Shown here: one piece after another, positions 8,385 through 18,482 of the stretch
Layout: each line of letters opens with the position of its first letter
Position numbering within the stretch: the stretch's first letter is position 1
Made by a program: the position numbers and the translations under genes
The notes under the pieces: generated by a model
Database searches by the model: none
The model's input: only the letters and a program-made list of their open reading frames with translations
What the model was told of the DNA's origin: nothing
Origin: an uncultured Oceanospirillaceae bacterium
GTDB lineage: Bacteria; Pseudomonadota; Gammaproteobacteria; Pseudomonadales; Balneatricaceae
DNA: 59,535 nt
Reading direction: 5' to 3'
Assembly (NCBI GenBank): GCA_913057435.1
Contig: CAJXNY010000032.1
Coordinates: 1-59,535, forward strand

Positions 8385-8897
8385 ATGAGCACATCTCTGG
8401 TTTTAACCGTTATCGCCCCGGACAAGCCGGGCCTGGTGGAACTGATATCCAACACCGTTGCAACGCATCAGGGTAACTGGCTGGAATCCAGCATGTCGCG
8501 ACTGGCAGGCAAATTTGCCGGCATCCTCACGGTCAGCATACCTGAAGCGAACTGCCCGGCACTGATCGATGCGCTGTCTGCACTGGAAGCCCAGGGACTG
8601 AAAATTGTTACCGAAGTCAGCCATGAGCCTGCCGCAGACCAGCGTAAAGCACTGACCCTTGAACTGGTTGGTCATGACAAGGCTGGCATTGTGCGCGATC
8701 TGTCCCAGGCACTGGCCAGTCGCCATATCAATGTTGAGCGCCTGAGCACTGAACTGGTATCCGGCTCCATGTCTGCCGAAGAACTGTTCAAGGCCCAGGC
8801 CGACCTGCTGGCGCCAGCCGACACCGACCTGGATGAACTTCAGGGAGCACTGGAAGCAATCGCCAGTGATCTGATGGTCGACATCAGTCTTAACTGA
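8385..8897 (+). CDS. GcvR-like two-ACT-domain regulatory protein
   Basis: A 170-residue protein with two tandem ACT domains: residues 5-75 (LVLTVIAPDKPGLVELISNTVA) and 88-165 (LTLELVGHDKAGIVRDLSQALA). This is the architecture of GcvR, which in E. coli binds GcvA and represses the glycine cleavage operon when glycine is low; many relatives have unknown partners. The ATG at 8385 has AGCAGGAG upstream. gcvH lies 7 kb away on the other strand, and no GcvA is in the window, so a role in glycine control is inference from family. A terminator follows. Confidence 0.8.
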   Translation: MSTSLVLTVIAPDKPGLVELISNTVATHQGNWLESSMSRLAGKFAGILTVSIPEANCPALIDALSALEAQGLKIVTEVSHEPAADQRKALTLELVGHDKAGIVRDLSQALASRHINVERLSTELVSGSMSAEELFKAQADLLAPADTDLDELQGALEAIASDLMVDISLN

Positions 8898-8920
8898 TTA
8901 AATCATTACGCTCTACACAG

Positions 8921-8948
8921 AAAACCGCTGCCTGCACAGCGGTTTTTA
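8921..8948. terminator. Bidirectional terminator
   Basis: AAAACCGCTG (8921-8930) pairs with CAGCGGTTTTT (8937-8947) around a 6-nt loop. T-runs occur on both strands, serving the ACT protein gene and the convergent MFS gene. Confidence 0.85.
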
Positions 8949-8956
8949 TACGACTG

Positions 8957-10153
8957 TCAGACCAAATTAAGACTCTGATGTGGCTGACGCTTCTCCAGCA
9001 CGATAAGCAGGAGCATCAACACCGCACCAATCGACACAAAACCACCGGCTAACCACAACCCCTGATCATAATTTCCGGCCTGTTGTGCCAGCATCCCGGT
9101 TAATGCAGGCGCGACAATCTGAGCAACACCATAAGACAACGTCATTCGCCCCATCATTTTTGCCGGACGAGCAGGATAAAAACGGCCAGACAATGTTAAC
9201 ACCAGACTGACACAACCAATAAAAGTGCCACCGTACAACACTGCACTAAACAGCACCCCCGCCAGACCATCAGTAAGCGCAGGTAATATAATACCCAATA
9301 CCTGAATGCCATACGCCAGCACTAACGCTCGTAAATACCCCCACCGGCGCGCAATACGATCCCAGACAAGAACAGCAGGCATTGATGCAATACCGACAAC
9401 CACAAACGTCCAGGCGCCCATACCCGTTAATTCGGGCTGCTGTTCAACGATATCAACAATAAACGTTGCACTGATCACGTAGCCATACCCGGCACAGAAG
9501 TAAGCCAGCATCAGCACCCGCATAAAAACCGGGTCCGGCGGGCAATCAACCATGGCATGGCCACTAACGGTCAGCGGGCGCGGATCAGGTCGAGGCATCC
9601 AGCGCCAGGCCGGAATACTCAGCAGCGCAGCGGCAACCGCAAACCAGATCCATTGCAGGTCCCAGCTCAACGCCTGCTGTAACATGACCTCAACCATCAG
9701 GCCGGCAAAGACAATCCCGGCACCGGCACCGGCAAAATGTATGCCCAGCTCGCCACGAAACTGATGGCGCAACAACCAGTTAAGCACCAGCCCTGCCGCC
9801 AGTAACATACCACCAGAGCTTGAAACACCAGAAATAAACCGCAGCAACATCCAGATATACAGGTTATCTGTCCAGGCCATTGCCACCGTCGTCAACACGG
9901 CAATAATCAGATAAAGACGATATAACTGATCTTTGACCACCAGACTGCTTATCGATGCGGCCAGTATTGCCCCGCACATATAGCCCGCATAGTTTATCGT
10001 AGCAAGCCAGCCACCGACGGCATCGTCCAGCCAGGTTTCCAGCTGCATTACCGGCAGTAACGGCGTGTACGCGAACCGGGCAACACCAATCGTCACGATC
10101 ATGCAACAGATACCCGCAACCAACACTTTTACTCGCTGCCTCTCATACTCCAT
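8957..10153 (-). CDS. YbfB/YjiJ-family MFS transporter
   Basis: A 398-residue integral membrane protein of the major facilitator superfamily with about 12 hydrophobic spans. The N terminus (VLVAGICCMIVTIGVARFAYTPLLPVM) and NYAGYMCGA are characteristic of the YbfB/YjiJ branch, whose substrates are mostly unknown. The ATG at 10153 has AGGAG 9 bp upstream. It is transcribed divergently from a LysR-type regulator gene across about 100 bp, the normal arrangement for regulator and target, so the LysR protein probably controls it. Confidence 0.85.
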   Translation of the reverse strand: MEYERQRVKVLVAGICCMIVTIGVARFAYTPLLPVMQLETWLDDAVGGWLATINYAGYMCGAILAASISSLVVKDQLYRLYLIIAVLTTVAMAWTDNLYIWMLLRFISGVSSSGGMLLAAGLVLNWLLRHQFRGELGIHFAGAGAGIVFAGLMVEVMLQQALSWDLQWIWFAVAAALLSIPAWRWMPRPDPRPLTVSGHAMVDCPPDPVFMRVLMLAYFCAGYGYVISATFIVDIVEQQPELTGMGAWTFVVVGIASMPAVLVWDRIARRWGYLRALVLAYGIQVLGIILPALTDGLAGVLFSAVLYGGTFIGCVSLVLTLSGRFYPARPAKMMGRMTLSYGVAQIVAPALTGMLAQQAGNYDQGLWLAGGFVSIGAVLMLLLIVLEKRQPHQSLNLV

Positions 10154-10258
10154 TGAAGAGCACTCCTGTTATTCTTATTGCTGACGAGACTACGCAGAGC
10201 AATACACCGCTACAATCGAATCATTGCGAACAAATCGTTCACTCAGAGAGAAGCATTA

Positions 10259-11101
10259 ATGGAGCTGGTCAATCTGCGCACTTTTAAAGCCGTCGTCGAC
10301 AGAGGCGGTATCCGTGGCGCATCAGAATTGATGCATACTGTACAGTCCAATATCACCAGTCGCATTCAGCGGCTGGAAGAGGAGCTGGAATGCGCACTCT
10401 TCAAACGCAATGGCCGACGGTTAACACTGACACCGAGTGGCGAAACACTCTATGACTACACTGAGCGTATCCTGCAACTGACGCTTCAGGCGGAAACCGC
10501 CGTACGCCTGTCAGCGCAGCATTATCGACTGCGTATAGGCACCCCGGAACCTTTCACCGCTGTTCACCTGCCCCGCGCCCTGCAAGCGCTGCGCCGTGAC
10601 CATGAAGAAATCCTGCCCGATCTGCATATCGCGACCAGCGTTGAGCTAACGGCAGCGGTACTGGAGGGCCGACTTGATTGTGCCTTTGTCGGTACCCAGG
10701 TCACTCACCCTGAACTGGTGTCTCGCCCAGCCGTGCGTGAACAAATTGTGCGCATCACCTCCGCCGATAACCCCGACGTGCCCGTACTGATTATTCGTGC
10801 CGATGGCTGCGCATACCGCGAGAGGGCACTGCAATGGCAAAGTCGTAATGGCCGGGGCAATGAAGCAAGGCTGGAGATGGGAACCGTGGATGGTTTGCTC
10901 GGTTGTGTCGCAGCAGGACTAGGTTACAGCGTAATCAGCCGGCAAATGGTAGCAAACAGCCGTTATGAGCACTCACTCAAACTGTCACCCCTGGATGTGA
11001 CAGAGACATTGATGGAGATTGTGCTGATACATCGACGAGATGCGGTACCACTGGCAGGCATTGATGCACTTGCCGCGTTGTTTGAACACGCGATACCGTA
11101 A
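10259..11101 (+). CDS. LysR-family transcriptional regulator
   Basis: A 280-residue LysR regulator. The N-terminal winged helix-turn-helix is seen at residues 1-60 (LRTFKAVVDRGGIRGASELMHTVQSNITSRIQRLEEEL), followed by a periplasmic-binding-protein-like effector domain (LRIGTPEPFTAVHLPRAL onward). I take ATG 10259, preceded by AGAGAGAAG, rather than a longer frame beginning at 10178 that adds 27 atypical residues. It is divergent from the YbfB-like transporter gene, its likely target. The effector cannot be told from sequence. Confidence 0.88.
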   Translation: MELVNLRTFKAVVDRGGIRGASELMHTVQSNITSRIQRLEEELECALFKRNGRRLTLTPSGETLYDYTERILQLTLQAETAVRLSAQHYRLRIGTPEPFTAVHLPRALQALRRDHEEILPDLHIATSVELTAAVLEGRLDCAFVGTQVTHPELVSRPAVREQIVRITSADNPDVPVLIIRADGCAYRERALQWQSRNGRGNEARLEMGTVDGLLGCVAAGLGYSVISRQMVANSRYEHSLKLSPLDVTETLMEIVLIHRRDAVPLAGIDALAALFEHAIP

Positions 11102-11139
11102 AAAATAAAATAGAACCGGCACACAGAACGTGTGCCGGA
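11101..11139 (-). terminator. Terminator of argH
   Basis: CCGGCACAC (11116-11124) and GTGTGCCGG (11130-11138) form a 9-bp stem. On the minus strand it is followed by TTCTATTTTATTTTT, which ends argH; the LysR gene converges on it. Confidence 0.85.
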
Positions 11140-11150
11140 GTATCCACGGC

Positions 11151-12542
11151 TTAGCGCGCCGCCAGCTTCACTTTAGCGCGTTCAACCGCCGCCAGCACCT
11201 GCTTCGGTGCAGTACCACCAATATGGTCGCGGGCCGCAACCGAGCCTTCCAGCGTCAGCACTTCGAACACATCCTGCTCGATGGTATCGGAGAACTGCAC
11301 CAGCTCCGCCAGTGTCATCTCGCCCAGATCTTTATTCTGTTCGATGCCGTACGCAACCGACTTACCCACAACTTCATGAGCATCACGGAACGGCATGCCT
11401 TTACGCACCAGGTAATCTGCCAGGTCGGTGGCCGTAGAAAAGCCACGCAACGCCGCTTCACGCATGCTGTCTTTCTTCGGCTCCAGCGCCGGTATCATAT
11501 CGGCAAACGCACGCAGACAGCCTTTCACTGTATCGATGGCATCGAACAGTGGCTCTTTATCTTCCTGGTTGTCTTTGTTGTAGGCCAGTGGCTGTGACTT
11601 CATCAGCGTCAACAGGCTCATCAGGTGACCGTAGACACGACCCGACTTGCCACGCACCAGTTCTGGCACATCCGGGTTTTTCTTCTGCGGCATGATAGAA
11701 GAGCCGGTGCAGAAGCGGTCTGGCAGGTTGATAAAGTTGAACTGTGCCGAGGTCCACAGCACCAGCTCTTCCGACATCCGCGTCATGTGCATCAGCAGAA
11801 TGCTGGATGCAGCACAGAATTCGATGGCGAAATCACGATCGGATACCGCATCCAGTGAATTCTCTGCAGGGGCGCTGAAGCCCAGCAGCTCGCAGGTCAT
11901 ATCACGCTGAATCGGGTAGGTTGTACCCGCCAGTGCTGCAGCACCCAGCGGCATAATGTTGGTACGTTCGCAACAATCAACAAAACGACCATAGTCGCGG
12001 CTGAGCATCTCGAACCAGGCCATCAGGTGATGACCAAAGGTTACTGGCTGCGCTGTCTGCAGATGGGTAAAGCCAGGCATAATAGTATCGCTTTCACGCG
12101 CAGCAACGCTCAGCAGACCTTCCTGCAGGCGGGTAATTTCCGCCAGAATCAATTCGATCTCATCACGCAGATAGAGACGGATATCCGTTGCCACCTGGTC
12201 ATTACGGGAACGGCCGGTATGCAGCTTTTTACCGGTAACACCGATTTTCGCTGTCAGCGCGGCTTCGATGTTCATATGCACATCTTCCAGTGCAATAGAC
12301 CATTCAAACTGACCGCTTTCGATCTCTACCCGAATCTCTTCCAGCCCACGCAGAATATCATCGCGCTCAGCTTCGGTCAGAACGCCTGCTGCTGTCAGCA
12401 TTTTCGCGTGGGCAATGGAGCCACGGATATCCTGCAGGTACATACGCTGGTCAAATTCAACCGAGGCGGTGAAACGGGCGACAAAAGCATCTGTAGGCTC
12501 GTTAAAACGACCGCCCCATTGCTGGTTGGTTGTGTTGCTCAT
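11151..12542 (-). CDS. argH: Argininosuccinate lyase
   Basis: ArgH cleaves argininosuccinate to arginine and fumarate, the last step of arginine synthesis. It has 463 residues. The fumarase/aspartase superfamily signature [15 protein letters not shown] with the catalytic Ser is present near residue 280, plus [12 protein letters not shown] and [12 protein letters not shown] start at ATG 12542 ([13 protein letters not shown]), with GAGG about 9 bp upstream; the longer frame adds 21 residues that no ArgH has. It lies divergent from hemC, as in Pseudomonas. Confidence 0.97.
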   Translation of the reverse strand: MSNTTNQQWGGRFNEPTDAFVARFTASVEFDQRMYLQDIRGSIAHAKMLTAAGVLTEAERDDILRGLEEIRVEIESGQFEWSIALEDVHMNIEAALTAKIGVTGKKLHTGRSRNDQVATDIRLYLRDEIELILAEITRLQEGLLSVAARESDTIMPGFTHLQTAQPVTFGHHLMAWFEMLSRDYGRFVDCCERTNIMPLGAAALAGTTYPIQRDMTCELLGFSAPAENSLDAVSDRDFAIEFCAASSILLMHMTRMSEELVLWTSAQFNFINLPDRFCTGSSIMPQKKNPDVPELVRGKSGRVYGHLMSLLTLMKSQPLAYNKDNQEDKEPLFDAIDTVKGCLRAFADMIPALEPKKDSMREAALRGFSTATDLADYLVRKGMPFRDAHEVVGKSVAYGIEQNKDLGEMTLAELVQFSDTIEQDVFEVLTLEGSVAARDHIGGTAPKQVLAAVERAKVKLAAR

Positions 12543-12813
12543 GGAAGAATCCTCTACGTTCGCAGCAATGTGCTCGATCCAAAAAAGTGGGCGCCAGTAT
12601 ACCACGAAGGTCCCAGCGCCCCGAAGGGCACTTTAGCCCTCACCGACAACAGCCCGGTGCATTACCATGCTCAGCAGCACCTTGACCTGTATCAGGCCGA
12701 TTTCACCGATTAGTTAATCCAGAGCCACCTGCGATCTGCCAGGCCATTGTACGATTCTGCTACAATGGCCCCTCAAATTCCCCCGCTGTGGCGGGTAGTA
12801 CAGGATCAGGCTA

Positions 12814-13758
12814 ATGAGTAAGAAGACAGTCCGTATCGCCACTCGCAAAAGTCTGCTGGCCCTCTGGCAGGCAGAGTACGTGAAAGCAGAGCTGGAAAAG
12901 CACTATCCCGAGCTGATCGTTGAGCTGGTCACCATGACCTCTCGCGGCGACATTATTCTGGATACGCCCCTGGCCAAGGTCGGCGGCAAGGGACTGTTTG
13001 TCAAAGAGCTGGAAACCGCCATGCTGGAAGACCGCGCCGATATCGCGGTACATTCCATGAAAGATGTCCCGATGGCCTTCCCGGATGGTCTCGGCCTGGC
13101 AGTCATCTGTCCGCGTGAGCGTCCAACCGATGCCTTTGTCTCCAACAATTTCAAAACACTGGACGCACTGCCAGCAGGCAGCGTGGTCGGCACCTCCTCA
13201 CTGCGCCGCGAAGCGCAGCTGCGTGAGAAACGCCCAGACCTGACAATCCACTGGCTGCGCGGCAACGTACAGACCCGGCTGGGCAAGCTCGATAATGGCG
13301 ACTACGATGCCATCATCCTGGCCACCGCTGGCCTGGTTCGCCTCAAGCTGAAGGACCGTATCGCCGAAGAACTGGACACCGAGTTCTGCCTGCCAGCAGG
13401 CGGCCAGGGCGCTGTCGGTATTGAGTGCCGCAATGACGATATTGAGATGCTGGAACTGCTTAAACCCCTGCATCATCAACACAGCGCCTGGCGTGTTCTG
13501 GCCGAGCGGGCAATGAACCGTCGGCTCGAAGGTGGCTGTCAGGTACCCATCGGCTGCTACGCGACAATCAGCGATGATCTGAGCAGCATGCGCCTGCAAG
13601 GCCTGGTCGGCCGCCCCGACGGCACCCTGATTCTGCGCGATGAGATCAGCGGTAAACCGGAAGACGGTGAACAGATGGGCATCACTCTGGCTGAACGCCT
13701 GCTGGATGCAGGCGCAGGTGACATTCTGAAAGCCGTTTACGACCAGGCTGATGACTAA
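12814..13758 (+). CDS. hemC: Hydroxymethylbilane synthase (porphobilinogen deaminase)
   Basis: HemC polymerises four porphobilinogens to hydroxymethylbilane on a covalently bound dipyrromethane cofactor. It has 314 residues. Seen: the N-terminal [17 protein letters not shown], the active-site [11 protein letters not shown] with the catalytic Asp, and [15 protein letters not shown] near residue 240, where the first Cys anchors the cofactor. It opens the hemC-hemD-hemX-hemY operon; the hemD ATG overlaps its last 8 bases. Confidence 0.97.
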   Translation: MSKKTVRIATRKSLLALWQAEYVKAELEKHYPELIVELVTMTSRGDIILDTPLAKVGGKGLFVKELETAMLEDRADIAVHSMKDVPMAFPDGLGLAVICPRERPTDAFVSNNFKTLDALPAGSVVGTSSLRREAQLREKRPDLTIHWLRGNVQTRLGKLDNGDYDAIILATAGLVRLKLKDRIAEELDTEFCLPAGGQGAVGIECRNDDIEMLELLKPLHHQHSAWRVLAERAMNRRLEGGCQVPIGCYATISDDLSSMRLQGLVGRPDGTLILRDEISGKPEDGEQMGITLAERLLDAGAGDILKAVYDQADD

Positions 13759-14548
13759 GCCACTGGCCGGACAACGGATTTTGGTTACCCGCCCGGCTCA
13801 CCAGGCGCAGTACCAGATTGACCAGCTGACCCAGCTGGGTGCAACGGCGGTATCGCTACCGTTACTGCAGATTAATGCGGTAACGGAAGATGATCCGTCG
13901 TATCACCCGCTGAAAAGCCGTATCCTCGATCTGGACCTGTACCACAGTGTCATCTTCATCAGCGTCAATGCCGCCCGTATCGGCGCTGACTGGATTGATC
14001 AGTACTGGCCGCAGTTGCCGCTGGGGGTTAGCTGGCTGGCCATCGGCCGTCGTACAACTCAGGCTCTGGCCAACTATGGCATTACTGCATTTCACAGCGA
14101 ACAAGGGTACGATTCGGAAGCCCTGCTGGCTGCCACGCCGCTACAGGCGGTTGACGGCCGCAAAATTTTAATCATGCGGGGTCAGGGCGGCCGGGAATTA
14201 CTGGCTGATACCCTGCGACAACGGGGCGCTGAGGTTGACTATGCCGACCTGTATCAGCGCAGCTGCCCACACTACAGTGAGGCGCAGCTGAACAGTGCAT
14301 TGACGACACCCCTCGACGCTCTGCTGGTCACCAGTGCTCAGGCACTGGATAACCTGCAGGCACTGGCAGGCCCCAGGCTTGTATCGTTACAACATCACCC
14401 GCTGATTGTCCCCAGTGAACGAATCGCCTCACTGGCTCAACAGCAAAGCTGGCAGCAGGTCCGGGTAGCAGAAGGCCCCGACGACCGTGCCATGATCCAG
14501 GCGCTATTGCCTGATATGGATTTGGAAAGCGACCATGAGCACAACTGA
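13751..14548 (+). CDS. hemD: Uroporphyrinogen-III synthase
   Basis: HemD closes hydroxymethylbilane to uroporphyrinogen III with inversion of ring D. At 265 residues it is the usual length of this poorly conserved family. Motifs seen are [11 protein letters not shown] at the N terminus, [20 protein letters not shown], and [14 protein letters not shown] in the second domain. It overlaps hemC at the 5' end and hemX at the 3' end (hemX ATG at 14535), consistent with a tightly coupled operon. Confidence 0.94.
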   Translation: MTKPLAGQRILVTRPAHQAQYQIDQLTQLGATAVSLPLLQINAVTEDDPSYHPLKSRILDLDLYHSVIFISVNAARIGADWIDQYWPQLPLGVSWLAIGRRTTQALANYGITAFHSEQGYDSEALLAATPLQAVDGRKILIMRGQGGRELLADTLRQRGAEVDYADLYQRSCPHYSEAQLNSALTTPLDALLVTSAQALDNLQALAGPRLVSLQHHPLIVPSERIASLAQQQSWQQVRVAEGPDDRAMIQALLPDMDLESDHEHN

Positions 14549-15890
14549 TAACAACAAAGCTGGCGACGCTAAAGAGCAGGCGCCAAAGACTGAGCCCAAA
14601 GCGACTGATAATACTGAGCAGCACGCCTCAGACAGCAAAGGTCCAGAAGGCCGTAACCGCAATCGCAACCGCAATCGCGGCAAACGTGGCGGCGCTCGCG
14701 CTGGCAACGACAGTAGCGACAGCCAGGCCGATCAGCCCGCTGCGGACACTCCGCGCGCTGATAATACCAAAGCCACCAACAGCAGCCCGAAAGACAAGGC
14801 TGCAGGCAATGGTGCAGCCCCGGTGGCGGCGAATACTGCCAGCTCAGGCGCAACCTGGCCGGGCAAGCTGGCACTGGCACTGTCGTTTGCAGCACTGGGC
14901 GCTTCCGGCTACCTGTACTGGATGAGCATGCAGCAGACGCAACAAAACGTGCAGCTGCGCAGCGAAATCAACGCCAAGGTAGATAGCATGCTCAGCGGCG
15001 CGCGTAGCGATCTGAGCAGCAACATGGCAGACGTGAATCGCCAGCTGGGCGAAGTCAAAGCCCAGGCCAGTAACGACAAGAACAACGTTAACGAACTGCA
15101 GAACCGTCTGACTCGCTCGATGAAGCAGGTGATGGCACAGCAGCATAACAGCCGCAAAGACTGGCTGCTGGCAGAGGTCGAGTACCTGCTACGGCTGGCG
15201 AACCAGCGCATCCTGATGGAAAACACCGTTAACGGCGCCCTGCAGCTGCTCAAATCAGCTGACAAGATCCTCGCCGAAACGGATGACGTGACCATCTACG
15301 ATATCCGCAAAGCTGTAGCTGCTGATATCGCCGCGCTGGAAGCCGTACCATTGCTCGACAGTGAAGGTCTGTTCCTGAAACTGGGCGCGATGAACCAGCA
15401 GGTTGCTAACCTTAGCGTTACCCCATTGAGCCAGCAGCATCAGCTGCCAGACATGCTCAAAGAGATTACCCCTGAATCCGTCCAGGCCGGCTGGGCCAGC
15501 GGCGTACAGGCGTCCTGGGGCAAGGCGATGGCCAAACTGGAATCCCTGATCGTCATCCAGCACCGCGACGAACCGGTTAAGCCACTGCTGTCACCTGAGC
15601 AGAAATACTATCTGCAGCAGAATCTTAACCTGATGCTGGAACAGGCTCAGCTGGCGCTGCTGCAGCGTCGCCAGGAATCCTTCGACAGCGCGCTGAACAA
15701 AGCTGAAGAGTGGCTGGGCACTTACTTCCAGCAGGATGATGGCACCACCCAGGCACTGCTGCGCGGTATCGGTGAGCTGAAATCCAGCCAGGTTTCCCCT
15801 GCTCTGCCAGACATTTCCAACTCCCTGACTGAGCTCAAAGCCTACCTGCAGCAGATGACTGCACTGAAACAGAAAGGAGCTGGCCAATGA
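14535..15890 (+). CDS. hemX: HemX-family membrane protein
   Basis: A 451-residue protein of the HemX family. Although it is often annotated as uroporphyrinogen-III C-methyltransferase, it shows no methyltransferase motif. The layout is a long Ala/Lys/Asn/Arg-rich disordered cytoplasmic N terminus with an (NR)n run around residues 36-50, one transmembrane span at about residues 114-133 (LALALSFAALGASGYLYWM), a coiled coil at about 135-205, and a helical C-terminal domain. Its role is unproven; it is cotranscribed with hemCD and hemY throughout gammaproteobacteria. Its 3' end overlaps hemY by 4 bases. Confidence 0.9.
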   Translation: MSTTDNNKAGDAKEQAPKTEPKATDNTEQHASDSKGPEGRNRNRNRNRGKRGGARAGNDSSDSQADQPAADTPRADNTKATNSSPKDKAAGNGAAPVAANTASSGATWPGKLALALSFAALGASGYLYWMSMQQTQQNVQLRSEINAKVDSMLSGARSDLSSNMADVNRQLGEVKAQASNDKNNVNELQNRLTRSMKQVMAQQHNSRKDWLLAEVEYLLRLANQRILMENTVNGALQLLKSADKILAETDDVTIYDIRKAVAADIAALEAVPLLDSEGLFLKLGAMNQQVANLSVTPLSQQHQLPDMLKEITPESVQAGWASGVQASWGKAMAKLESLIVIQHRDEPVKPLLSPEQKYYLQQNLNLMLEQAQLALLQRRQESFDSALNKAEEWLGTYFQQDDGTTQALLRGIGELKSSQVSPALPDISNSLTELKAYLQQMTALKQKGAGQ

Positions 15891-17131
15891 AAAAGCTTTT
15901 TCTGTTAATGGTGCTGGTGCTGGTTGGCGGCGCCTGGGTCGGTGAAAAAATGGTGCAGGACCCCGGCTACGTGCTGCTGTCCTACAACCAGACCACCGTT
16001 GAAACCAGCCTCTGGGTGATGCTGGTAACCGTTGCGATCAGCTTTATGCTGCTGCACTGGGTCCTGAACCTGCTGTTCAACACCCGCCTGCCAACTGAAC
16101 AGCTGCGTGGCTGGCGTGAACGCCGTCGCCAGCGCAGCGCTCAGAATAAAACAGTGGTCGGCTTGCTGGCACTGTCTGAAGGCAACTGGAGCAAGGCTCA
16201 GAAGCAGCTGACCAGCGCTGCAGCTCGCTCCGAACTGGCACTGGTGAACTACCTGGCAGCGGCCCGTGCGGCCCATGAGCAAGGTGATGAGAAAGCGGCT
16301 GACGAGCTATTGAGCAAAGCCCGCCAGAGTACGCCCAATGCCGATGTTGCCGTGGGCATCACCCAGGCACAGTTCCAGCTGGCCCGTGGTCAGCTGGAAC
16401 CCTGCCTGGCAATGCTGCTGCAGCTGCGTCGCATGGCCCCGAACAACACTTACATCATCAAGCTGCTCAAAGACGTGTATGTCCAGCTGAAAGACTGGCA
16501 GTCCCTGTCCGGCCTGCTGCCGGATATGCGTAAACAGCAGGTGCTGCACAGCGATGCCATGGTCACCCTGACCGAAACCGTGCACATCAACCGACTGGAC
16601 GATACCAAAGCCGCCTTCAACCCGGATACGCCGGATGAAGAACGCCTCAAACGTCTGGCCCAGGCCTGGGATTCCATGCCTGCCGAGATGATGCGCAATC
16701 TGGCACTGGTTGAACGCTACTGCGAAATGCTGATCGAGCTGAACGCCGATGACCGCGCTGAGAAAACACTGCGTGATCTAATCAAGCGGGAATGGGATGA
16801 GCGGCTGGTGGCCCTGTACGGTCGCATCAACAGCAGCAACCCGAAACAGCAACTGGATCAGGCTCGCAAGTGGACCAGCCAGCACCCGGACAGCGCAGCA
16901 CTGTTGCTGACCCTGGGCCGCCTGTCGCTGCGCAACAAGCAGTGGGGCGAAGCACTGAAGTACTTCCAGCAGAGTCTGGAGTACAGCCCGGACCGCGAAA
17001 CCCTGGCCGAGCTGATTCGTCTGCTGCGCCATCTGGGCGACAAGGACCAGGCAGAGGCAACACTGCAGGAACATCTGCTGCTGCTGTCAGATAAACTGCC
17101 AGCCCTGCCCATGCCGGACCAGTCCAGCTAA
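15887..17131 (+). CDS. hemY: HemY inner-membrane TPR protein
   Basis: A 414-residue protein with two N-terminal transmembrane spans (residues 3-18 and about 43-65) and a tetratricopeptide-repeat C-terminal region (for example LLLTLGRLSLRNKQWGEALKY and YLAAARAAHEQGDE). This is HemY as named in E. coli, not the unrelated protoporphyrinogen oxidase of Bacillus. It is thought to help organise haem biosynthesis at the membrane. It ends the hem operon, and a strong terminator lies 15 bp downstream. Confidence 0.92.
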   Translation: MKKLFLLMVLVLVGGAWVGEKMVQDPGYVLLSYNQTTVETSLWVMLVTVAISFMLLHWVLNLLFNTRLPTEQLRGWRERRRQRSAQNKTVVGLLALSEGNWSKAQKQLTSAAARSELALVNYLAAARAAHEQGDEKAADELLSKARQSTPNADVAVGITQAQFQLARGQLEPCLAMLLQLRRMAPNNTYIIKLLKDVYVQLKDWQSLSGLLPDMRKQQVLHSDAMVTLTETVHINRLDDTKAAFNPDTPDEERLKRLAQAWDSMPAEMMRNLALVERYCEMLIELNADDRAEKTLRDLIKREWDERLVALYGRINSSNPKQQLDQARKWTSQHPDSAALLLTLGRLSLRNKQWGEALKYFQQSLEYSPDRETLAELIRLLRHLGDKDQAEATLQEHLLLLSDKLPALPMPDQSS

Positions 17132-17144
17132 GCCCAGTCTGGCA

Positions 17145-17185
17145 ACAAAAAACGCCCGTCGGTTACAAACCGCCGGGCGTTTTTT
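17145..17185 (+). terminator. Terminator of the hem operon
   Basis: AACGCCCG (17151-17158) pairs with CGGGCGTT (17174-17181) with an inner CGGTT/AACCG stem, followed by a run of T on the plus strand and preceded by a run of A. Confidence 0.9.
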
Positions 17186-17456
17186 ATGCCAGAACAAAAT
17201 AACGAAACTACGCTGATCTACGGCGATCATTACAGCATCTTAATGTTATTACGCTATTCAGGCTGGTTTCATTCTGACACCATAGACTGCATACATCGAC
17301 ATAGCACAGCCACTGGCTGTTGCGTCGGGCTCTGAGTTTCCCCTCAGTAGTACGCATTGGACACTGCCCGTTCGATGCCCGTTTTAAGCAGAAATGTAGA
17401 GAGATTAAAGCCGCACAATGTGCGGCTTCTTTTTGTCTGCCAGAAAACAGATCAGC
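17186..17456. other. Gap between hem operon and the ferredoxin-reductase gene
   Basis: About 270 bp without a protein-like frame, bounded on the left by the hem terminator and on the right by a second, independent hairpin (17408-17433). It may hold a small RNA or only spacer; no clear promoter was found. Confidence 0.4.
17407..17433. terminator. Intrinsic-terminator-like hairpin
   Basis: AAGCCGCACA / TGTGCGGCTT forms a 10-bp stem with almost no loop. The plus-strand side is followed by CTTTTTG, the minus side by TAATC. It would stop plus-strand transcripts better than those of the minus-strand reductase gene that ends at 17457. Confidence 0.65.
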
Positions 17457-18482
17457 TTATTTTTTCGGCCGTGGCGCGTAGGCAAACACATCCGATTTAA
17501 GCTGCTCTTCTTTCATACCTGCGGCTTCGCAGGCATCCAGCAGAGCGTAAACCATACCTGGCGAACCAGCACCGATCACCAGCGTGTTATCAAACTCAGT
17601 GAAGTCTTCCAGAATTGCCGCCGGCAGCAAGCCGGTACGCCCCTGCCAGGCAGACGCAGCATCCGGCTCAACCACCCGCGTCATTGTCACATGGCTATGT
17701 TCATGGGCCCACTGCTCGGGCAGGTCAGCCAGATAGAAATCATCAGCGTTACGCGCACCCCAGTACACATGGATCGGGTTATGGTGCTGGTTAGCCAGCA
17801 GGTGCTCGACCATGCTCTTCACCTGGGCAAACCCGGTGCTGGCAGCCGCCATGATCAGCTGAGTATCATCTTTCATCTCGGTCGCCTGCACATAACAGTC
17901 ACCGCGTGGCAGCTCGATCTCGACACTGGGATTATTCAGCAGGTGATCGACTATTGCCGATGACATCTCACTCTCGGGGATGTGACGAATATGCAGCTCC
18001 AGCTCACGCCCCATATCAGGCGCGGAAGCAATAGAGAATGATGCCTGCTTGCCCGTTGGCAGCAGTACATTCAGATACTGACCGGCATAATACTCAACTG
18101 CATGGCTGGCAGTTGCCGGCATATGCAGACGAATCCGGTACACATCATGGTTCAGTTTTTCAGTTTCCGTGATTTCACAAATCACTTTTTTAACAGCCAG
18201 AACACCGGGCATCTGTAATCCCTCAATATAAACACGCAGGTCGCTCAACGCCGTTGCAGTACAGGCCAGAATAGCCGACTGCGGCGCCTGAAAACGACCC
18301 GCGGGATAACGCTGTTCAACTTCACCCTCAAGCAGCGTTATCTGACAAATTTCACAAACCCCATTGCGGCAGCTACGGCGCATTTTATAACCACAGCGCT
18401 CCAGCGCTGCCAGCAGGGTTTCACCTGAGCGCACACTAATGGAAGTGTGCAACCCGTCGAGCGCTATTATGCGCTCATTCAT
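17457..18482 (-). CDS. Ferredoxin-NAD(P)H flavin reductase (AscD/Fre-like), linked to ubiD
   Basis: A 341-residue electron-transfer protein. The N-terminal plant-type [2Fe-2S] domain has ligands Cys38, Cys43, Cys46 and Cys74. A flavin-binding reductase domain follows ([18 protein letters not shown]) and an NAD(P)-binding domain ([20 protein letters not shown]). The fold matches CDP-6-deoxy-3,4-glucoseen reductase-like proteins found next to ubiD in Pseudomonas; E. coli has the shorter Fre at this place. It could supply reduced flavin for prenyl-FMN made by UbiX, but this is inference. Its start overlaps the ubiD stop by 4 bases, so the two are coupled. Confidence 0.82.
   Translation of the reverse strand: MNERIIALDGLHTSISVRSGETLLAALERCGYKMRRSCRNGVCEICQITLLEGEVEQRYPAGRFQAPQSAILACTATALSDLRVYIEGLQMPGVLAVKKVICEITETEKLNHDVYRIRLHMPATASHAVEYYAGQYLNVLLPTGKQASFSIASAPDMGRELELHIRHIPESEMSSAIVDHLLNNPSVEIELPRGDCYVQATEMKDDTQLIMAAASTGFAQVKSMVEHLLANQHHNPIHVYWGARNADDFYLADLPEQWAHEHSHVTMTRVVEPDAASAWQGRTGLLPAAILEDFTEFDNTLVIGAGSPGMVYALLDACEAAGMKEEQLKSDVFAYAPRPKK

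Noticed and set aside
12738..12766. A sigma-70 promoter for hemC using TACAAT at 12761-12766
   Set aside because: No acceptable -35 hexamer exists at 16-18 bp spacing, so the match alone is not enough to annotate.
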